A stretch of 64,000 nt of DNA from NCBI GenBank assembly GCA_021732005.1, contig JAKFVT010000025.1, forward strand, positions 1 to 64,000, written 5' to 3'. A program made the translations under genes and the position numbers. Below the pieces are notes generated by a model, which was given only the letters and a program-made list of their open reading frames with translations, did not search any database and was not told where the DNA came from. The stretch is from Mycobacterium sp. Lineage in GTDB: Bacteria > Actinomycetota > Actinomycetes > Mycobacteriales > Mycobacteriaceae. Shown in pieces: positions 14,285 to 21,302 of the stretch (positions are counted from its first letter, which is position 1; each line of letters begins with the position of its first letter).

Positions 14285-15754
14285 TCAGACAGCGGGCGCG
14301 TCCAGCCATCCGGCCGGGCGTCGCTGCGCCCACGGGATCGCCTGCTCGAGCTGAGCCGCCAGCTGCAGGAGCACGGTTTCTTCGGGAGCCATCAGCTGAA
14401 CACCCAGGGGAAGTCCGTCCTCGGTGGTCGCCAGCGGTAGCGAGATCGCGGCCCAGCCGGTCACGTTGGCCATGGTGGTCCACCCGGTGTGCGCAAACTC
14501 GACATCGAAGAACGCCCGGGTGGTGCCGCGCGGCTGATCCAGGACGCCGTAGTGCGGCGGTGGCGCCAGCAACGTCGGAACCAGCAACACGTCATGGGCA
14601 CCCATTCCCGCGACGAACCGGCGGGTCTGGGCGTGGATGGCCTCGATGGCGTCGGCATAGTCGACGCCGGCAGTGGTGAATCCCTCGCGCATCATCACCC
14701 AGCTGCTGGGCTCGAACTCGTCCTCGCGTGGATCGCGGCCCAGATGGGACTTCGCGAAGTTGTACAGCTGCACATTGCTGACGTTGTGCAGCACGGCGAT
14801 CGCGTCGGCGACGACATCGGGGTCGAACGACGGTGCGCCCGGCTCGATGTGATGGCCGGCCGATTCCAGTGCGCGCCCGGCAGATTCGACGGCGGCCGCG
14901 ACGCGCGAGTCGGTCGGCGGGGCCGGAAACGGGGAGTGCGCGGCGATCAGGATCCGCTGGCGCGGCGGCGGATCACCGATGGCGCGCAGAAAGGCTTGGG
15001 CGGGCGGCGATGCGTTGTACGGATCGCCGGGGGCGCCACCGGTGACCGCGTCAAGGAGAGCGGCGCTGTCGCGGACCGTGCGCGTCAGCGCGTGCTCGAC
15101 GGCCAGTCCCTCCAGCAGCTGCCCGGACGGTGCGAACGAGGTGCGGGCACGTCGGGGTTTCAGCCCGACCAGGCCACAGCACGACGCGGGCACCCGGATC
15201 GAGCCGGTGCCATCGCCACCCGAGGCTGCCGGCACGACGCCGGCGGCCACCGCCGACGCCGACCCACCACTGGAACCACCCGGGGTGATGTCCGGCGACC
15301 ACGGATTGGCGGTGCGGCCGAACAACGACGGCTCGGTGGTGCAGTGATTGCCCCATTCCGGGGTGTTGGTCTTGCCGAACACCACCAGGCCGGCGTCCAG
15401 GTAGCGCTGCACGATCCACGCGGTGTCCGGCGCGATGTGATCGCGCAACGCCCGCGAACCCATCGCCTCGCGGGCACCGGCCAGTGAGGCGCCAAGATCC
15501 TTGAGCAGGAAGGGAACTCCGGCCACCGGCCCGGCGGTCCCGCTGCGCAGCGCGCCACTCTCGTCGAGGGCGACGGCCTGGTCGCGTCCGCGTTCGAACA
15601 GGTCGGTGATGACCGCATTGAGCCCGCGGGTGGCGTCGAGGCGCAGGATCGCCGCGTCGAGCAACTCGGCGGCGGACACGTCTCCGGAAGCGGCTAGTGC
15701 GGCCTGCCCCATGGCATCGAGGTCGGCGAGCTCAGCGGCGAATGTGGGATCCAT
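14285..15754 (-). CDS. Amidase (amidase signature family)
   Basis: A 489-residue amidase-signature hydrolase. The Ser-cisSer-Lys apparatus is visible: Lys in VPFLLKD, and the Gly/Ser-rich GGSSGGSASAVAAG motif with the cis-Ser and nucleophile region near DGTGSIR. The family cleaves carboxylic amides (or aryl-acyl amides) and in mycobacteria has several paralogues (AmiA2, AmiB2, AmiC, AmiD); I cannot assign which. ATG 15754 is preferred; GTG at 15760 is two codons upstream. It precedes the alpha/beta-hydrolase on the same strand. Confidence 0.85.
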   Translation of the reverse strand: MDPTFAAELADLDAMGQAALAASGDVSAAELLDAAILRLDATRGLNAVITDLFERGRDQAVALDESGALRSGTAGPVAGVPFLLKDLGASLAGAREAMGSRALRDHIAPDTAWIVQRYLDAGLVVFGKTNTPEWGNHCTTEPSLFGRTANPWSPDITPGGSSGGSASAVAAGVVPAASGGDGTGSIRVPASCCGLVGLKPRRARTSFAPSGQLLEGLAVEHALTRTVRDSAALLDAVTGGAPGDPYNASPPAQAFLRAIGDPPPRQRILIAAHSPFPAPPTDSRVAAAVESAGRALESAGHHIEPGAPSFDPDVVADAIAVLHNVSNVQLYNFAKSHLGRDPREDEFEPSSWVMMREGFTTAGVDYADAIEAIHAQTRRFVAGMGAHDVLLVPTLLAPPPHYGVLDQPRGTTRAFFDVEFAHTGWTTMANVTGWAAISLPLATTEDGLPLGVQLMAPEETVLLQLAAQLEQAIPWAQRRPAGWLDAPAV

Positions 15755-15805
15755 TGTCACGGATCCTCGCCGCCAGGCCCGGCACCGGCAAGTTGGCGCG
15801 CGGAA

Positions 15806-16243
15806 CTATCCGTTGCCGCCGGGGGTGGCCAGTTCGCTCGACTGGCTCTGCTGGGCGGCGGCATCCTTGGCCGCCTGCTCCTCCTCGGCCGCCTTCTCCG
15901 CCTGGCCCTCCGGGCTGGCCAGCGAGTTGCCTGCCTTGCCCGCGGTGGCAAGCTTCGCGTTGCAGTTCAGGTAGAGCAGCACGGTGTCGGTGACGGGGGA
16001 GAAGTTGTCGCCCTTGAGCCAGTCGGCTTTCTGTGACCGCGTCACCACACAGTCGCCCTGGTTGATCGAGTCGCCGACGGATGTCGCGATGACCGCTTTC
16101 TGCCCGGCGTCGCCGATCGCCTTGGAGGCGTCGGAGTACGACTTGCCGGCGTAGTCGTCGGCCAGCGCGACACCGGATCCGAGCGTGAGGGACATCGCAC
16201 CGAGCGTGAGTGCTCCGAGTCCGAGCCGAACGAGCTTGGTCAT
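15806..16243 (-). CDS. Secreted protein with PASTA-like domain
   Basis: A 145-residue exported protein. Signal peptide at residues 1-28 (LGLGALTLGAMSLTLGSGVALA, cut before DDYAG). The mature start (GKSYSDASKAIGDAGQKAVIATSVGDSIN) resembles a PASTA-type repeat, and the later DCVVTRSQKAD and LLYLNC carry two cysteines that may pair. The C-terminus is an Ala/Gln/Glu-rich tail. A GGAGGAAC ribosome-binding site precedes ATG 16243. Homologous small secreted proteins are common in mycobacteria, without known function. Confidence 0.7.
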   Translation of the reverse strand: MTKLVRLGLGALTLGAMSLTLGSGVALADDYAGKSYSDASKAIGDAGQKAVIATSVGDSINQGDCVVTRSQKADWLKGDNFSPVTDTVLLYLNCNAKLATAGKAGNSLASPEGQAEKAAEEEQAAKDAAAQQSQSSELATPGGNG

Positions 16244-16459
16244 CTGTGTTCCTCCACGGCAGATCCCGACAAGGCAGCGTCACAGGCGCCGGGACGCGAA
16301 AACTGAGAATAAGACGACTTACTGGCAACTAACTGGGTGACAGCTGGTGGCATGCTGGCAGCCGGCAAGGGTCGCGCGGCCCCGTCTCTTTGCCTACCGG
16401 AGCCCGGTCTGTCACGTCGCCGATATCGTCCGGTCGGCCCGGACTAGTTGACTGGCCGC

Positions 16460-17086
16460 ATGTCTGAGACCACGACCGAGCCCGACACCGCCGCCGTCCC
16501 GGCCGCCGACGAGCAGCCGCACGAGCGGACCACCATAGTCATCCGCCACGTCCTCGAGCGTCAGATCGCCGCGGGCCAGGCACTGAGCAGCCAATTGCTG
16601 GATGCTGCAACAGATGTCACGACCGCAATCGCGCACGCACCCGCAGCATTCGCGGGCGCTATTCAGGACGGCGAGACCATCGCCGCGGCCTGGGAGCGCA
16701 CCGGCACCGGCGTACAGGACGTCGTCGACGACGCTCGCGGCCGGCTCCGTGCCGCGGTCGTCAGTTACGTCGGTCATCAGGCCACCTTGCCGGTGGCCGT
16801 CCTCGGCTACGCCGGTGAGGTCGCCGGTTCGGTGGCCTCCGCGCAGGGCACGCTCGCAGGTTCGGCCCTCGACGGTGCGTTCGCCGTCGCGGCCGCCGCA
16901 ACCCAGGGTGACGACGTGCGGGCGGCACTCGGCCGCAACATCGAGGAATTGCGGGCCACCGCGACCGCCGCCCGGGGCGACGTCAGCGAGTCGGTCAAGC
17001 GGGCCGGCCGCGAGGTCCGCGAGGCCGTCGGCGGCGAACTCGAGCCGCTGGTTGCCGCCATCACCGGTGCCGGCGAGGATTCTTGA
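16460..17086 (+). CDS. Ala-rich helical protein, unknown function
   Basis: A 208-residue acidic, alanine-rich protein predicted to be almost entirely helical (for example LERQIAAGQALSSQLLDAATDV and KRAGREVREAVGGELEPLVAAITGA). There is no signal peptide or TM helix. The heptad-like Ala pattern recalls apolipoprotein-, phasin- or HBHA-like amphipathic proteins, but nothing identifies a family. It starts at ATG 16460. The 200 bases after it (17087-17289) show no convincing gene. Confidence 0.6.
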   Translation: MSETTTEPDTAAVPAADEQPHERTTIVIRHVLERQIAAGQALSSQLLDAATDVTTAIAHAPAAFAGAIQDGETIAAAWERTGTGVQDVVDDARGRLRAAVVSYVGHQATLPVAVLGYAGEVAGSVASAQGTLAGSALDGAFAVAAAATQGDDVRAALGRNIEELRATATAARGDVSESVKRAGREVREAVGGELEPLVAAITGAGEDS

Positions 17087-17289
17087 CAGACAACGAACTT
17101 CAGGTGACAAGCGGCACACTCAGGCGTGTGGCGCGGCGGCCGCGGTCGGTCGGCTGGCACAGTGGTGGTGTGGCACAAACACAGCGGACACGATCGGGCT
17201 CCTGGCGGCATCCGTTGTCGCTGGGGTTCGAAGCGCACCGCGGCCTGCTGTTGCTGCGTCTGCGCTGGCACGAGCGGCGCGCGCCCACC

Positions 17290-18231
17290 TCACATACCCG
17301 TGCTGGTGACGCGTCGTCGATATGACGACGGGGTCTCCCCGCAGAACTGACTGAAGGCCCGGGTGAACGACCCGACGCTCTCGAAGCCCACCGCGGTGGC
17401 GGTCTGCTGCACGCTCTGGGTGGGGGCAGCCAGCAGGGCCATCGCGCGCAGCATCCGGGCGTGTAAAAGGTAAGTGCGCCAAGATATCTCGGCTTCACTC
17501 TGGAACTGCCTCCGCAGGGTCCGCTCCGACACTGCCACCGCGCGGCACACCTCGGCGAGCGTCACCGACTGCAGGTGCGCCTTGGTGTAGGCCATCGCCG
17601 CGGCGACCACCGGATCGTCGGAGCTCGGAAGGCTCAGCGGCGCTTCGTGATCCAGCGCCTCGGCCACCAGATTGGCCAGCGTGCGAAAGAAACCGTCGGA
17701 CGCGTCATCGCCGGCTTCCCGGTAGATCGGCCAGCGCAGGGCGTAAAGCATCATCTCCCGGATCAGCGGGGAGACCGCCAGGATCCTGGCGCGGTCGCCG
17801 GCGGTCGGGATGAGTTCCGGGTCGAACATCACCGCCAGAGTCTTGACGGCGGGGTTCATGGTCGCCTGGTGTTCCAGTCCGGCCGGGATCCAGGCGGCCT
17901 GCTGGGGCGGCAGCAGATAGTGCGCCGATGCAGTCTCGACCTCGACGACGCCGCCGATCGCATATTCGATCTGATGCACGTCGTGGAAATGCCAGCCGGT
18001 GACCAGCAGCTCGCCCTCGTACAGATAGCTGCCGGCCAGGACCCGTCCACCACGGCGCAGTTCGACCTGGCCGATGTTGGCCGGTTGAGGCTCCGGCCTG
18101 ATTTTGGCCGTTCCGGCGCCCAGGCCATTGTTGGCCGTTCCGGCGCCCAGGCCATTGTTGGCCGTTCCGGCGCCCAGGCCATTGTTGGCCGTTCCGGCCA
18201 AGTGTCTGGCCGAATGTGCGGAGACGGTCAC
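17290..18231 (-). CDS. AraC-family transcriptional regulator with repetitive N-terminus
   Basis: About 313 residues. The core is an AraC-type cupin (LVTGWHFHDVHQIEYAIGG, PPQQAAWIPAGLEHQ) and a C-terminal double HTH (VTLAEVCRAVAVSERTLRRQF; ATAVGFESVGSFTRAFSQFCG). The N-terminal region translates a 27-bp tandem repeat as three copies of AGTANNGLG. No NTG codon other than CTG lies in frame between the repeats and the cupin, so the repeats must be coding. Candidate starts are GTG 18231, leaderless behind a TACCCT -10 at 18240-18245, or TTG 18201. It probably regulates the divergent amidohydrolase. Confidence 0.8.
   Translation of the reverse strand: MTVSAHSARHLAGTANNGLGAGTANNGLGAGTANNGLGAGTAKIRPEPQPANIGQVELRRGGRVLAGSYLYEGELLVTGWHFHDVHQIEYAIGGVVEVETASAHYLLPPQQAAWIPAGLEHQATMNPAVKTLAVMFDPELIPTAGDRARILAVSPLIREMMLYALRWPIYREAGDDASDGFFRTLANLVAEALDHEAPLSLPSSDDPVVAAAMAYTKAHLQSVTLAEVCRAVAVSERTLRRQFQSEAEISWRTYLLHARMLRAMALLAAPTQSVQQTATAVGFESVGSFTRAFSQFCGETPSSYRRRVTSTGM
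18104..18198. repeat. 27-bp tandem repeat, 3.5 copies, in frame in the AraC gene
   Basis: Units at 18104-18130, 18131-18157 and 18158-18184 are identical, followed by a 14-base partial copy at 18185-18198. The period is a multiple of three, and the repeat encodes a 9-residue unit in the leftward regulator. It also lies within 160 bp of the divergent amidohydrolase start, so it may double as a cis-regulatory spacer. Copy number is likely to vary between strains. Confidence 0.9.
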
Positions 18232-18256
18232 GATTATCGAGGGTACAACTGAGGCC

Positions 18257-19519
18257 ATGAATGTCGACGACCTGATCCTGGTGAGCATTGACGACCACGT
18301 CGTGGAGCCCCCCGACATGTTCCTCAACCACGTCCCCGCCAAGTACAAGTCCGAGGCCCCGATCGTCGTCACTGACGCACACGGCGTCGATCAGTGGATG
18401 TATCAGGGCCGCCCCCAGGGTGTCAGCGGGCTGAACGCCGTCGTGTCGTGGCCGGCTGAGGAGTGGGGCCGCGATCCGGCCGGCTTCGCCGAGATGCGTC
18501 CGGGTGTCTACGACGTCCACGAGCGGGTGCGCGACATGAACCGCAACGGCATCCTCGCCTCGATGTGCTTCCCGACCTTCACCGGATTCTCCGCCCGGCA
18601 CCTGAACATGACCCGCGAAGACGTGACGCTGGTGATGGTGTCGGCCTACAACGACTGGCACATCGACGAGTGGGCCGGCTCGTACCCGGACCGCTTCATC
18701 CCGATCGCGATCCTTCCGACGTGGACGCCGGAAGGGATGTGCAACGAGATCCGCCGCGTCGCGGCGAAGGGCTGCCGGGCGGTCACCATGCCCGAGTTGC
18801 CGCACCTGGAGGGCCTGCCCAGTTACCACGACGAGGATTACTGGGGCCCGGTGTTCCGGACGCTCTCGGAAGAGAACGTGGTGATGTGCCTGCACATCGG
18901 CACCGGCTTCGGGGCGATCAGCATGGCGCCCAACGCGCCGATCGACAACCTGATCATCCTGGCCACCCAGATCTCGGCGATGTGCGCCCAGGATTTGTTG
19001 TGGGGTCCGGCGATGCGTAACTACCCGGACCTGAAGTTCGCGTTTTCCGAGGGCGGGATCGGCTGGATCCCGTTCTATCTGGATCGCAGCGACCGGCACT
19101 ACACCAACCAGAAGTGGCTTCGCCGCGACTTCGGCGACAAGATGCCCAGCGAGGTGTTCCGGGACCACTCGCTGGCCTGCTATGTCACCGACAAGACGTC
19201 GCTGAAGCTACGGCACGAGATCGGCATCGACATCATCGCCTGGGAGTGCGACTACCCGCATTCGGACTGCTTCTGGCCGGACGCACCCGAACAGGTCCTC
19301 GCAGAGCTGAACGCTGCCGGCGCGTCGGACTCCGACATCAACAAGATCACCTGGGAGAACTCCTGCCGGTTCTTCAGCTGGGATCCCTTCGCCCGCACCG
19401 CCAAAGACCAGGCGACGGTGAAGAGCCTGCGCGCCAAGGGCGCTGACGTCGACGTGTCCATCCGGTCACGCAAGGAGTGGGCCGCCCGCTACGCCGAAAA
19501 GCAACTCACCAAAGCCTGA
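18257..19519 (+). CDS. Amidohydrolase-2 (ACMSD-like) family protein
   Basis: A 420-residue TIM-barrel metal-dependent hydrolase/decarboxylase. The N-terminal SIDDHVVEPP carries the DxH metal motif, CLHIGTG supplies a barrel His, and HEIGIDIIAWECDYPHSDCFW contains the late Asp of the ACMSD-like family. Family members decarboxylate or hydrolyse ring-cleavage-type acids. ATG 18257 sits seven bases after TACAAC (18244-18249), which fits a leaderless transcript. It is divergent from the AraC regulator and is its most likely target. Confidence 0.8.
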   Translation: MNVDDLILVSIDDHVVEPPDMFLNHVPAKYKSEAPIVVTDAHGVDQWMYQGRPQGVSGLNAVVSWPAEEWGRDPAGFAEMRPGVYDVHERVRDMNRNGILASMCFPTFTGFSARHLNMTREDVTLVMVSAYNDWHIDEWAGSYPDRFIPIAILPTWTPEGMCNEIRRVAAKGCRAVTMPELPHLEGLPSYHDEDYWGPVFRTLSEENVVMCLHIGTGFGAISMAPNAPIDNLIILATQISAMCAQDLLWGPAMRNYPDLKFAFSEGGIGWIPFYLDRSDRHYTNQKWLRRDFGDKMPSEVFRDHSLACYVTDKTSLKLRHEIGIDIIAWECDYPHSDCFWPDAPEQVLAELNAAGASDSDINKITWENSCRFFSWDPFARTAKDQATVKSLRAKGADVDVSIRSRKEWAARYAEKQLTKA

Positions 19520-19607
19520 CCCCCTTCTCGCAAAGTGCGGAGCTGGATCGCGTCTCGCACTCGCCGCTCTGTGTTCTCGGGGCGGTCCTCGGCGGCCCTG
19601 CGGGGAC

Positions 19608-21008
19608 CTATTTCAGCAAGCCCAGAAGTTGGTTGAAGCACTCCGCCATGGAGGGATGGGTGTAGATCTCGTCGCGTAACGCGGTGGCCGTGATGCCGTG
19701 TCTCATGGCGAGAGCGACGATGTTGATGACTTCTTGCGCATCGTGGCAGAGCAGCGCAGCGCCCAGGATCTCGTCGGTGTGGGCGTCCACCAACACCTTC
19801 ATCATCCCTTCGGTCTCACCGACGATGCGCGCGCGGGCGACGGTCGCCAGCTTGACCACCGAGCTGACCGCGGTGCGCACATCTCGGCCAACAGCTCGGG
19901 CTTGTCGTTCGGTAAGGCCGACCCGGGCAAGCGGGGGCGTCAGGAACAGGCAGCTGGGGACGGCCACGCGGTCAGACGCACGCCGTGGTGCGGTGGCGCC
20001 GTCGAGTTGGTCCAGGACGATGCGGTAGTCGTCGAGGGAGACGTAGGTGAACTGAGGGCCTCCGTTGACGTCACCGACGGCAAAGATGTGCGGGCGGGTG
20101 GTGCGTCGGTAGTCGTCGACGACGATGGCACCGTCTGTGTCGACGTCCACGCCGGCGCGCTCGAGTGCGAGGTTGGCCGTGTTCGGTGCGCGGCCCGCCG
20201 CCACGAGCACGGTGTCGGAGTCGATGACATGCGTCGTTCCGTCGGTGGTGTACTCGACGCGGGCCAGCGGTGTAAGGCCAGGCCGTTGAATGGTCTGCAC
20301 CCTTGAGACATTCGCGCCCACGACCACGGTGACACCGCGATCTCGCAGCAGATCCTGTGCGGCGTCGGCGATGTCGTCGTCCTCACCGCCGAAGACGGCA
20401 GGTCGGTGTTCCAGAACTGTGACCGAGGTGCCGTAAGCGGCGTACATGGACGCGAACTCCAGCCCGATATACCCGCCCCCCAGAACCAGCAGCCGGTCGG
20501 GACGTGATGCCAACCGAAGCAGTTGCGTGCTCGTCACGGCGGCCGGGCAGTGTCGTAGCCCTGGAACGTCGGGTATCACCGGTACCGATCCGGTGCCGAT
20601 GACCACGGTGTGGGCGGTCACCTCTACGACGCCATCCTCGGTGTTCACCGTCACCCGGTGCTCGTCGAGGAAGCGGGCGGCGCCGGTCAGCACCGTGGCA
20701 GTCTCGATCGGATCGAAGGCGGCGCGATTCGTCGCCCGCAGACCGGCGGTGAGGCGTTCGGTACTGGCCACCGCCTGCGCATAGGCCGACGCACCGGTGG
20801 CGCCGTCAGCGCTCCGCTCACCTTGGTACACCATGGATTTGGTGGGGATGCATCCGGTGTTGATGCAGGTGCCGCCATACATCGACGCGGACTCCTCGAC
20901 CAAGACGACCCGCTGGCCGCGGGCACCCAGCGTGGCGGCGAGCGTCTTGCCGCCCTTACCGAATCCGATCACAAGCAGATCGGTCTGCAGAAAAACTTTG
21001 TCGGTCAT
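19608..21008 (-). CDS. RclA-like pyridine nucleotide-disulfide oxidoreductase
   Basis: A 466-residue class I flavoprotein disulfide reductase. The FAD loop GFGKGG, the redox pair in GGTCINTGCIPTK (Cys-x4-Cys), the NAD loop LGGGYIGLE, the second FAD motif AVGDVNGG and the C-terminal HPSMAE replacing the usual HPTxSE are visible. This combination is closest to RclA/YkgC, an enzyme tied to reactive chlorine and copper stress in E. coli, and to mercuric-reductase-like paralogues, rather than to lipoamide dehydrogenase. Start ATG 21008. It stands alone upstream of a degenerate region. Confidence 0.8.
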   Translation of the reverse strand: MTDKVFLQTDLLVIGFGKGGKTLAATLGARGQRVVLVEESASMYGGTCINTGCIPTKSMVYQGERSADGATGASAYAQAVASTERLTAGLRATNRAAFDPIETATVLTGAARFLDEHRVTVNTEDGVVEVTAHTVVIGTGSVPVIPDVPGLRHCPAAVTSTQLLRLASRPDRLLVLGGGYIGLEFASMYAAYGTSVTVLEHRPAVFGGEDDDIADAAQDLLRDRGVTVVVGANVSRVQTIQRPGLTPLARVEYTTDGTTHVIDSDTVLVAAGRAPNTANLALERAGVDVDTDGAIVVDDYRRTTRPHIFAVGDVNGGPQFTYVSLDDYRIVLDQLDGATAPRRASDRVAVPSCLFLTPPLARVGLTERQARAVGRDVRTAVSSVVKLATVARARIVGETEGMMKVLVDAHTDEILGAALLCHDAQEVINIVALAMRHGITATALRDEIYTHPSMAECFNQLLGLLK

Positions 21009-21115
21009 CGGTGGCCCCTGTCGTCATCGAAGTTGGGTGGGTGGGTTTCATTCACGTTCCGGCGCAGCCGAAGTTCTTGACCTGTGTGCCCATATGTGCT
21101 GCTGCCCAGGTCAAT

Positions 21116-21247
21116 TCATCGGCACCGGTGACGGCCACCTGAAGGCGTCACCCGCCCTGCGCCAGCCGTGCGGTCTGGGAGGAGAAACTTGTTGAAGCGA
21201 TCCAACCCGCCGTGTGCCTTCATCGCGGTGTCGATGAGATCCGTCAT
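21116..21247 (-). pseudogene. Remnant of a gene related to the 26389 protein
   Basis: From ATG 21247 leftward the first 20 or so codons read MTDLIDTAMKAHGGLDRFN, which aligns with the start of the 26389 product (MTDLLQKTLQAYGGTDRWN). After about residue 22 the similarity ends and the frame stops at 21116, giving 43 codons against about 239 in the intact relative. A further short unrelated open stretch follows to about 21052. No other gene occupies 21009-21302. I read this as a decayed 5' fragment of a paralogue. Confidence 0.55.
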
Positions 21248-21302
21248 GGCTCTCGTGGGTTGCAGCTTCAGCCCACCGGATCACACGGGCTGCGGGTATC
21301 CG

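Noticed and set aside
17083-17325. 80-codon frame starting with TTG after the Ala-rich gene
   Set aside because: No ribosome-binding site, overlaps the AraC gene end, Arg/Ser-rich composition. 17087-17289 is reported as having no gene.
18104-18256. N-terminal extension of the amidohydrolase through the tandem repeats
   Set aside because: The family start SIDDHVVEPP is immediately after ATG 18257, and the extension is pure repeat translated in another frame.
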